From positions 1 to 30,758 of the IMG/VR virus record IMGVR_UViG_3300046467_001746: a stretch of 30,758 nucleotides of DNA; one strand, 5' to 3'. Positions 24,901 to 30,758 of the stretch are shown here, in pieces. This stretch comes from a virus. Under the pieces are notes generated by a model. It worked only from the letters and a program-made list of their open reading frames with translations, did not search any database and had not been told where the DNA came from. Position 1 is the first letter of the stretch; each line of letters starts with the position of its first letter. Position numbers and translations under genes: made by a program.

Positions 24901-27900
24901 TAGACAGCAATCCAGTGAGTATCAGTTTAGGAATTTGTAATAAGAATTTAAATCCTTTCCATAGTAACGATGGAATTAATGTAAAAACTTCCCACAGCAT
25001 GCCTGGGATGGATTTTATGACATCCCAAATTGCCCCGCCCAATCCTTTAATTCCGTCCCAAAGTGCACTAAAGTTAAGAGTGAAAATGGCCTTTACAATG
25101 TTGATAAGACTTCCAAAGACTTTTGATACAGCAGAGAAATATTTTGCTACTTTGTCTAATCCCAATGACGAAAACATCCTACCAACAAAACCATAAATCA
25201 TCTTGGGAATAGACAACAATCCGGTGTATATCATTGTAGGAAGTTCGGAAAATAAGAATTTGAATCCGGCCACTAGTCCAGACCAAATTAACTTCGGCAA
25301 TTCCATAAGAGCAGAACCTATTTCACTCATGAATTCGCCAAAATTAATCTCTCCCTTTATAAGTTTGGCAATAGAACCAATTGCTTTTGCCAAAAATATA
25401 AGCGGACTTAATATAACCTTGATGGCAAATCCAATTATTTTAAATGCCCACACTAATGGCTTAAGAGCAATGTTTAAAACCCATCCAATAATTTTTCCAA
25501 CCCATTCGAATGCTTTGGCTATTCCATCCATGATTGCCATAAAGAAGCTGCCACTGTCGCCTGTACTGCCGAAGATTCCTCCTATAGCACCAAAAAGCTC
25601 TTTGATAGAATTCCATATTGCTACAAATGGCTCAAGTATAGTCACAAATATTGACTTAATGGCGGACCATACTTGTTCAAATGGTTTTAAAATTGCTTTA
25701 GTAAAGAGTATTACACCTTTTATTACTCCGCCAATGACGGTAGCCACTAATTTTAATCCCATCATCAACGGGTAGAGAGCTATTTTGATTAACCAGCCGA
25801 TTGCCTTGGCAACCCAACCGACCACTTTACCCAGTATTCTAAAAGCTCCAACTATCCACTCTGTAACATCGCCTATTTTTGAAAGCAATGATGGCCCTTC
25901 TGCATTTTGACCAAGCATACCTGCTATTGATGAGCCTATACTCATTATGAACTGTCCCAATTCCATAAATGGAGACAGTGCTATCTTTATTCCAGACCAA
26001 ATACCTTTAAACACTTCGGCTATAAATACTCCTATTCCTTTAATGACTCCCCAAACCACCTTCAAAGCATTTATCAATACACGAATGGGAACCAGAATGC
26101 CGACGATGACGTATCTTAGTGGCCCTAATGCTGCAAAAAACCTAGCCAAACCTTTAGTCCATGTTCCGCCTGGTCCAAGCCACTTAGCAAAAACTCCAAA
26201 GCTCAACATATTAAGAGCACCTGTCAAAAACCCAGCTTCCTCTGCTGCATACTTTTGATTAAAGGTTAATTGCTCTTGAGTAGTACCATATAAATCTGCT
26301 GCCTTTGCTCCTGTCGAGAAAGCTCCAATTACTCCACCAAGGGCGGCAGTAACTGCTAGGCCGATACCAGGAATGGCTTTCAAAGGAGTCAATACTGCTC
26401 CTAGACCAGTTGTGGCAGCATTTGCGCCGGTACTCGCCAAACCTGCCGACGCACCAATCGAAGCCAGCCTCGTACCCACTGATGTAAGAGCCTTGCCAAC
26501 ACCAGGAATCTTGGTAATGAGCGATTTACCACCACCGAGTGATTTGAGCTTACCGGCAAGACCTCCGACCATCTTCGACGCTCCAGCAGCCTGTCGCCCT
26601 CCGCCCAGCGCATTCGGAATTATTTGGCCACCAACCTTTACATTGGTTCCGGTAATTGCTCTCGTTATCTTGCCTGGGATTCCTTGAAGTCCTGATGCGA
26701 CACCTCTCATTTTTGCCGCATCTGCCCCACCTCGCCCAACGGCCTTCTTTATGCCTGGAATCCAAGAAGTAAGGCCCACAACTCCAAAGCCTTTGACAAT
26801 CCCCGCCACGGCACCACCGAGGAGTAATGCAATGATTCCTAACTTTCCAAATACCCTCATAAACCATTGGCTTGAGTTCTGTACCAATTTGCCCATTTTA
26901 TCATTAACTTCCATCATGTCCTTAGCCATGTCAGAAATAGGGTCAACATTAGACTGTAATTCCGCTGCTGCTGCTTGCTCGGCTGCCTGAGCTTTATCCA
27001 TGAAATTCATCATTTCGCCTCGGTCGCCTGACATTGCTTTTTCTATATCGATGTTGGCAAATTCTGCTATTTCGCTGGCGGACATATTAGCCTGCTTCAT
27101 TTTTTCTACTACATTGTCCGACATTGACTGCATGACGCCGCCCATTGCTTCCATTGATCCGGCAGATTTTATAAACTTCGTTTCGCCCGTTTCGGGATCG
27201 AACTTCAGTCCCATTAGATCCTTCATGGACTTACCCTGAGCTTGAGTCTGCGCTATTAATTGATCGCTGACACCCATGTGCTTTAAAGAGGCATCGTCCA
27301 TTGCACCAAGCTTGATAGCCATTTGCTCAAATGGATCTTGAGTCGCACCAACGTCGGACAGTGACGATATTTGCGACATCAGCACCGTTTCTAGCTGCTG
27401 CTCTTTGTATAGCCTCGCTTCTTCTATGGACAAATTTCCTTTATATTTATCATTCAAGGAATCCATTCGTTGGCCAATGGTCTGAAAGCTTTCTTTAAGT
27501 GCGGTGAGGCCAACAGCGTTCTCGCCTATCCCTTTACCGCTGATTTTTCTCATTTTTGCATCTAAGACAGCAAATCCTTCTATCGCTCCGCTGGCGGGAT
27601 TCGCTTCCGACATTGCTCGCATTCTTTTCAAATAATCGCCACTTGACATTTCTTCGAGAGATTTGGCTGCTAACTTATTGCCACCTTCAAACGATCTGGC
27701 CGAACCAGCGAGTCCCAGCAATTGCGTTTCCATGCCCGTTAGCAGTTTTTTCGTTTTTCCTGGGTCTTCTAAAAGGTCTGGCAGGTCTAGCACATTAAAT
27801 TTCATGCCCGATGCAGTGGCGCTTATCGCAAGAAGGCTTCTCATTGAACTATTTGTCCAACCGTCTATCCCGCTCAATCCTTTTTGAAATTCACTCACAA

Positions 27901-28978
27901 AATCTTCTGCGCCATGTTTAGATGCAGCAGCATTCATGGCAACTATGTTGCCAGCGATTGCAACTGAAAATGATCCCGCATTTCTAAAATTCGTCACCAT
28001 GGCTGCGGATTGCTTGACAACATTTGCCAGGTTCTCACCTGTAACGCCGGTCATTTTAGCTACATCACGAATCTTATATGACAATGCGCCCACTTGCTGA
28101 GTTGTCATCCCCGTCTGCATTGACCAATCATGCATGCTTTCAGCAGTTGAATCAGTACTATCCCCAATTAGGTTGGCCAAACCCAAACCAGTTCTAGTAA
28201 TTTTCAGAGTCTCTTTTTGAGTTCTGATACCCTTTTTCATATTCGCATCATAAGCTTTTAAAAACTTATGACGCATACGCCCGGTGAAGTGAGTCGTTTC
28301 CCCAACTTTGGTGAGTTCCTCTTGCATAAACACAACGCTTTTGCCGACGCCTTGAGTTTGGTGCAAGGTTCTTCTCATTGATCGTTCGAATTGAATTGTT
28401 GGACCTACAAGACCTTCAAACACATGGCCTAAAGTTAGACCGCCAGTGACAGCAGCAATGCCGCCAACCATCATGCTGGTAGCCTTTTGCATAGTCTGGC
28501 CGACTTTGTTGAACAAGAACCTAAGATGCCAAGCTGCTTCCTGAGTGGCTGGAGATATTTTCCCAAGAGACTCTGTGACTCGTGAGCCAAAGCCCTCTGC
28601 TGAGTCGCCTAATTTCTCAATGCCCTCTTCAGCATCATCACCGTCAAATTCGGCTTTAATGTTGGCCTTGGTTTTTCCACCACTCGGAGCCGCTTTGCTA
28701 CCAGATACTTTCTTATAAATTTCACCTATTTTTTTAGCAGATTTTTCAGCATCTTTTAAAATTCCAGAAAACGATTCTTCTATATCCTCAAGAACTTTTT
28801 CTAATTTTTTATATTGACCCTTATCTTCTTTATCAGAATGACCAGGAGGTTTGCCTTTCTCTTTAACATCCCCCATCATCATATCTTTAATGAAGCTTTG
28901 CGCATCCGGGCCATATGACATGACATCGACTTGACGATTCATGTTATCAACAGTTGGATTTTGTGTATTATCGCCCAT
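21947..28978 (-). CDS. Tail tape measure protein, 2343 aa
   Basis: The largest gene here. Tape measure proteins set tail length and are ejected during DNA delivery. The N-terminus has a charged coiled coil (about 45-92, YKKLEKVLEDIEESF) and then a helical domain rich in alanine, methionine and glycine with FERSMRRTLHQTQGVGKS and TGVTGENLANVVKQSAAMV (about 190-400), typical of phage tape measure cores. A hydrophobic segment at about 705-730 (IIALLLGGAVAGIV) and further hydrophobic helices follow. Residues about 960-1850 are an extended tryptophan-rich array of units like LLWKGIKGLGGLIWKGIKAL with roughly 11-residue spacing. Large internal duplications are present. Residues 1850-2343 are polar and glycine-rich with one more duplication (FFGRGM...SKLGQGDILGAAGD). 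No peptidoglycan hydrolase motif was recognised. The start at ATG 28978 has only a weak AAAAGAAA site. Confidence 0.95.
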   Translation of the reverse strand: MGDNTQNPTVDNMNRQVDVMSYGPDAQSFIKDMMMGDVKEKGKPPGHSDKEDKGQYKKLEKVLEDIEESFSGILKDAEKSAKKIGEIYKKVSGSKAAPSGGKTKANIKAEFDGDDAEEGIEKLGDSAEGFGSRVTESLGKISPATQEAAWHLRFLFNKVGQTMQKATSMMVGGIAAVTGGLTLGHVFEGLVGPTIQFERSMRRTLHQTQGVGKSVVFMQEELTKVGETTHFTGRMRHKFLKAYDANMKKGIRTQKETLKITRTGLGLANLIGDSTDSTAESMHDWSMQTGMTTQQVGALSYKIRDVAKMTGVTGENLANVVKQSAAMVTNFRNAGSFSVAIAGNIVAMNAAASKHGAEDFVSEFQKGLSGIDGWTNSSMRSLLAISATASGMKFNVLDLPDLLEDPGKTKKLLTGMETQLLGLAGSARSFEGGNKLAAKSLEEMSSGDYLKRMRAMSEANPASGAIEGFAVLDAKMRKISGKGIGENAVGLTALKESFQTIGQRMDSLNDKYKGNLSIEEARLYKEQQLETVLMSQISSLSDVGATQDPFEQMAIKLGAMDDASLKHMGVSDQLIAQTQAQGKSMKDLMGLKFDPETGETKFIKSAGSMEAMGGVMQSMSDNVVEKMKQANMSASEIAEFANIDIEKAMSGDRGEMMNFMDKAQAAEQAAAAELQSNVDPISDMAKDMMEVNDKMGKLVQNSSQWFMRVFGKLGIIALLLGGAVAGIVKGFGVVGLTSWIPGIKKAVGRGGADAAKMRGVASGLQGIPGKITRAITGTNVKVGGQIIPNALGGGRQAAGASKMVGGLAGKLKSLGGGKSLITKIPGVGKALTSVGTRLASIGASAGLASTGANAATTGLGAVLTPLKAIPGIGLAVTAALGGVIGAFSTGAKAADLYGTTQEQLTFNQKYAAEEAGFLTGALNMLSFGVFAKWLGPGGTWTKGLARFFAALGPLRYVIVGILVPIRVLINALKVVWGVIKGIGVFIAEVFKGIWSGIKIALSPFMELGQFIMSIGSSIAGMLGQNAEGPSLLSKIGDVTEWIVGAFRILGKVVGWVAKAIGWLIKIALYPLMMGLKLVATVIGGVIKGVILFTKAILKPFEQVWSAIKSIFVTILEPFVAIWNSIKELFGAIGGIFGSTGDSGSFFMAIMDGIAKAFEWVGKIIGWVLNIALKPLVWAFKIIGFAIKVILSPLIFLAKAIGSIAKLIKGEINFGEFMSEIGSALMELPKLIWSGLVAGFKFLFSELPTMIYTGLLSIPKMIYGFVGRMFSSLGLDKVAKYFSAVSKVFGSLINIVKAIFTLNFSALWDGIKGLGGAIWDVIKSIPGMLWEVFTLIPSLLWKGFKFLLQIPKLILTGLLSIPKMLYGFVGKMFNKLGLKKIGSFFGKVSKVFGSLINIVKAIFTLNFSALWDGIKGLGVALWGVIKSIPGMIWQVVTLIPSLLWKGIKGLGGLIWKGIKALPGLLLKGLKWALVGIVAVFVGIPALIVYGLAKAISWLVKTIWKGLKGIGKFLLKLPGYLWSGIKTVTKWLFKAMTFIPVLVWVGIKKLMGFLWSSVKAVGKFIIGIPGMLLRGILSIPLKIWEGIKWLGGKLADFFSWIWDGVKKLPGMIWDGIVSVFAALPGFMLDAIIWVGEAFLKTLKWALIGIAAVLVGIPALIVYGLYKAISWLAKMVWKGIKGLVKFIMKVPGMLWSGFKWVVKALFKAMTFIPIMIWNAVKGMMKWLWGGVKKLGGLLWDGVKKTGEVLTYIPRKIWQGLKWVYGKLKKGLGWIWGKIKSFFGWMWESFKSVGKFLLELPGKIWDGIKAAAKAVFVDFPIWLWNGFKTALTKVWDWIKSWVPDWMKGEEKEERAERLNPSGEGGIQGAAEYVANARMGHGAAQMWHGETFGEKAAGAGEALVGAVTLPTRAAIGAVKTVGGWISSGWDWLTGKEGISSVKKGGLALIHAGEMVVPAGQSLLDGGAKLSAQGTEGRAGVGSAISGMWDSIRGFFGRGMETAKSAISKLGQGDILGAAGDVASGAWDSIGDIAGMMNPLNWFGGGGGKKESDIVKIPKITPLEAISTDVTAIADNTAMIGMLLESRLPGDGLALPSSLPDRLRGTDLTAVGSLGGSDTMMTGKAATGGIWSSIKGFFGRGMDSAKSAMSKLGQGDILGAAGDIGGGMLGSLKSIFSGIFGGEKAQTSGGFSSGVTNAGILSPAALAAEKSLSMVALAGVDPFGNPGLGETGQAISAMSAVLPTADIHDRVQRDIATSRSSTSVGGKELSMISSSTDQQCATLVEIRDHLKAMRDNMGQTDTSSGYSSPTADGGDTSSNIQPKSSPNYYTWQFGQHGQIGNKQVINPGT
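22510..23033 (-). repeat. Duplicated segment in tape measure C-terminal region
   Basis: Two copies, at about 22510-22606 and 22936-23033 (offset 426 bases, 142 codons), encode SIKGFFGRGMDSAKSAMSKL and SIRGFFGRGMETAKSAISKL, each followed by GQGDILGAAGD. The DNA is nearly identical in each, with only a few changes. Confidence 0.9.
23830..24575 (-). repeat. Duplicated ~80-residue segment in tape measure (offset 172 codons)
   Basis: Copies at about 24343-24574 and 23830-24060 encode LKWALVGIVAVFVGIPALIV and LKWALIGIAAVLVGIPALIV, then YGLAKAISWL and YGLYKAISWL, and end near KAMTFIPVLVW and KAMTFIPIMIW. The shared DNA word ccagccaacttatggcc sits at 24487 and 23971, an offset of 516 bases. Confidence 0.88.
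24642..25225 (-). repeat. Duplicated ~90-residue segment in tape measure (offset 103 codons)
   Basis: Copies at about 24950-25225 and 24642-24916 share LLSIPKM(I/L)YGFVG, KVFGSLINIVKAIFTLNFSA, LWDGIKGLG and IPSLLWKG. The DNA offset is 309 bases. Between the conserved blocks the copies diverge (DKVAKYFSAV against KKIGSFFGKV), so this is older than the C-terminal duplication. Confidence 0.88.
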
Positions 28979-28993
28979 TAAAATTTATTTCTT

Positions 28994-29554
28994 TTAAACT
29001 TCCTCAACGTTTTGTTGTTCTACCGTTCCAATTGGTTTTACGGGTGCAACTGGTTTTATAGGCGTGGTTACAGGAGTCGCCACTGGCGTCTCCTGTTGTG
29101 CAACAAGTTCTTCGGCGGTAGGATTGACTTTTCTTCCTATTTGTTCTTGCATCGCTTTTTTAATAGCATCTAATTCGGCGGGGTCTAAGGAACGGGCAGA
29201 GGCAAGAACATTAAGAAGGAAGTCGCAATCAAGCTTTTTAACTTGTCGGATACCTTGCTTTTTATAACTACGGTAGGCGTTAACTATGTATGAGTCTCCC
29301 TTTACGTTATAATAAGAGAAGCCAGAATTATCACAGTAAGGTCTTAGTAACTTCTTGGTATAAGCAAATGTCAGATAATGTAAATTAACTCCTTTTATAT
29401 ATTGAGGAGTTACTCTTGACACTAAAACCAAAGGATAGGCATCATGTGCCCAGAACATATAATTAAAAGCAATAAGAGACCCTACGCCTATATGTTGGTT
29501 AAGAGCGTTTGGTTGAACATTATTAAATAAATTTTCTAATCTAGCATTTGCCAT
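28994..29554 (-). CDS. Conserved phage protein of unknown function, 186 aa, with NLHYL motif
   Basis: First gene after the terminator and directly before the tape measure. The central part reads GSLIAFNYMFWAHDAYPLVL, VSRVTPQYIKGVNLHYLTFA, YTKKLLRPYC and ends the folded region near KQGIRQVKKLDCDFLLNVLA. I recall 'PLVL...x-G-x-N-L-H-Y-L' as a recurring signature in proteins of large marine myophages but do not know its function. The last 50 residues are a proline, valine and threonine-rich tail (ETPVATPVTTPIKPVAPVKP) likely to be disordered. No catalytic motif. The start is odd: the ATG has no Shine-Dalgarno site and is preceded by CTATATAATAT. The next in-frame ATG is at residue 33, inside the conserved part, so the first ATG is kept. 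Confidence 0.65.
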   Translation of the reverse strand: MANARLENLFNNVQPNALNQHIGVGSLIAFNYMFWAHDAYPLVLVSRVTPQYIKGVNLHYLTFAYTKKLLRPYCDNSGFSYYNVKGDSYIVNAYRSYKKQGIRQVKKLDCDFLLNVLASARSLDPAELDAIKKAMQEQIGRKVNPTAEELVAQQETPVATPVTTPIKPVAPVKPIGTVEQQNVEEV

Positions 29555-29573
29555 ATATTATATAGGAGACTTT

Positions 29574-29607
29574 AAAAACAAATCGCCGCCCAAATAGGCG
29601 GCGATTT
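29574..29607 (-). terminator. Intrinsic (rho-independent) terminator
   Basis: On the minus strand an 11-bp perfect stem, AAATCGCCGCC with GGCGGCGATTT, and a six-base loop is followed by G and a run of five T. It sits 29 bases after the stop of the 156-residue gene and 20 bases before the start of the next. On the plus strand the stem lacks a good T run. Confidence 0.9.
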
Positions 29608-29635
29608 AAATGTATTTAAGTCTATTTGCAAACAC

Positions 29636-30106
29636 TTATTTTTTATGTACCTTGTTGGAATAGTCAGTTCCGGTTGACTTGATTATTATTTGTCCCAATC
29701 CGCCAGCGTCTTTAAAGAAATCTTTTTCTAATTTTGCACATTTTTTAAAGAAGTTTTTAAATTCATTTGATATTTCTTCTATAACTTTTTCACCAGCTTC
29801 TTTTTCTTCCATATCTTCTAAAAATTCATTAAACATATTTTCTATATCCAACAAATAAGCTTTTCCATATGGATGAGTTTTTTCTTCTTTTTGTATTCTA
29901 TAAGCCATTATGTCGCCTATTTTATAAACTCTTACTCCGTTAAACGACAAGTTCTCATTTTTATTATGAACATATAAATATGGATCTTCTTCTTTAAGGT
30001 AGTCTCCAATATCACTCCCATCTTTTTTTAAAGCATCTCTAATCAACTCCAAATGGGTTATTCCCTCAATGCTTTTTCTATTTACAAATTCATTAAAAGT
30101 TTTCAT
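29636..30106 (-). CDS. Hypothetical phage protein, 156 aa
   Basis: The ATG follows the upstream TAG with no gap. The N-terminus MKTFNEFVNRKS resembles the 'MKTF-x-(E/Q)-F' opening seen in several phage virion or assembly proteins. A middle beta-rich part (FNGVRVYKIGDIMAYRIQKE) precedes an acidic helical segment (LDIENMFNEFLEDMEEKEAG) and a basic C-terminus (STGTDYSNKVHKK). I do not recognise the family. The strong terminator immediately downstream makes it the last gene of its transcription unit. A structural role is plausible from location only. Confidence 0.6.
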   Translation of the reverse strand: MKTFNEFVNRKSIEGITHLELIRDALKKDGSDIGDYLKEEDPYLYVHNKNENLSFNGVRVYKIGDIMAYRIQKEEKTHPYGKAYLLDIENMFNEFLEDMEEKEAGEKVIEEISNEFKNFFKKCAKLEKDFFKDAGGLGQIIIKSTGTDYSNKVHKK

Positions 30107-30758
30107 CTAACATTGCCTCATTAAAATTTCTGTAATTGAAGGAACACAACGACTCAAAATGGCCAAGTCGCTTGGGTTTCCGTTATAAGGAGATTCGTTT
30201 AAAAGTATTCCCTGCATGGATGAAGACGCTTCTCTAACTAGTTGAATGTCAGCGGTAAGAAACAACTGGCCATCTCTTCTTTCCATAAAACTCAACTCTT
30301 CCAGTTCTGGCTTTCCATCTTCGTCCAATTGGCCTGTCGGCTTTAAATAAACAATGCTTAAGTCCACCAAAGGAACAATGTTGCCATCATCATCAATCAT
30401 CGCTTCTGAATTTTCTGACAGTCGAGTTTTGATAGTAACTTTTCCAGAGCTATAAGCAGCCTTAATTGAATTAGAAATATTCCAGCCGAAGTGATTAACT
30501 GTTCCATCAACTCCAACTACATTAATCAAGAATGATCTTTCTTTAAATCTATCGCTAATTGATTCGATAACTATTCTATGTCTTAAAACTTCTCTTTCCT
30601 CTGGGCTTCCGTTTTCTAATCTTTTCATTTCTGGATCGGAAAGAATTTTTTCTGGATCGTCCTCTTTAAGAGTCCATTTTCCTAAATTGATATCTCCGAA
30701 TTTAGAATTAAATCTAGTAGAGATATTAACTCTGAAATCATTTGTTCCTACATAAACT
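30107..30758 (-). CDS. Hypothetical phage protein, N-terminus off window
   Basis: The frame is open to the right edge: 43 codons precede the first internal ATG (30628), reading VYVGTNDFRVNISTRFNSKF and onward to ILSDPE. The true start is therefore outside the window. The visible 216 residues show a beta-rich, acidic protein: SFLINVVGVDGTVNHFGWNI, NSIKAAYSSGKVTIKTRLSE, then an IDDDGNIVPLVD loop and FLTADIQLVREASSS. No catalytic or membrane motif is visible and I do not recognise the family. It abuts the 156-residue gene, so both belong to one transcription unit that ends at the terminator. Confidence 0.6.
   Translation of the reverse strand, partial: VYVGTNDFRVNISTRFNSKFGDINLGKWTLKEDDPEKILSDPEMKRLENGSPEEREVLRHRIVIESISDRFKERSFLINVVGVDGTVNHFGWNISNSIKAAYSSGKVTIKTRLSENSEAMIDDDGNIVPLVDLSIVYLKPTGQLDEDGKPELEELSFMERRDGQLFLTADIQLVREASSSMQGILLNESPYNGNPSDLAILSRCVPSITEILMRQC

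Noticed and set aside
23080-25775. Many plus-strand open frames of 100-195 codons opposite the tape measure
   Set aside because: They are shadows of a long, biased minus-strand gene. Their translations mirror the repeat structure of the tape measure and none has a good start region.

Overview
This window is almost certainly part of the late, virion-structural region of a tailed bacteriophage with a contractile tail (a myovirus-type member of Caudoviricetes). The evidence is an ordered, gapless set of contractile-tail genes on the minus strand: a giant tape measure, a tube-cap-like protein, a gp53/LysM-like wedge protein, a gp27-like hub, a gp5-like spike, a gp25-like protein, a gp6/J-like wedge protein and a gp7/I-like wedge protein. 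The order matches the baseplate order of simple contractile tails such as P2 and Mu. The sequence is AT-rich and uses Shine-Dalgarno sites plus ATG, GTG and TTG starts, so a bacterial host is likely. The host itself cannot be named from this window.

Layout, read in the direction of transcription (right to left). 30758-29636: two unrecognised genes, the first running off the right edge, closed by a strong intrinsic terminator. 29554-15118: a conserved protein of unknown function, a 2343-residue tape measure and the central baseplate. 15112-10415: a very large gpI/gp7-like wedge protein carrying four copies of a roughly 110-residue beta domain inserted at three sites. 10415-7764: a tightly coupled cassette holding a fibre-type protein, a small acidic protein, a SET-domain methyltransferase-like protein, a second fibre-type protein and a glycosyltransferase-like protein. 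7229-7789: the only plus-strand gene, a nucleoside 2-deoxyribosyltransferase-like protein with its own consensus-like promoter. 7169-387: a coiled-coil protein and three paralogous fibre/adhesin proteins that share an N-terminal domain followed by PKD or PKD-like folds. The last of these carries perfect in-frame tandem repeats with 10-, 11- and 12-residue periods. 384-1: a gene running off the left edge, with an MptE/DUF115-like look.

How the genes may work together: the tape measure sets tail length, the hub and spike form the central puncturing device, and gp25, J and I build the wedges. The downstream genes supply host-binding fibres and possibly enzymes that modify them. Two partial genes at the edges were found by direct translation. 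No tRNA, CRISPR array, integrase or insertion sequence was seen, and no stretch over about 80 bases lacks a gene.
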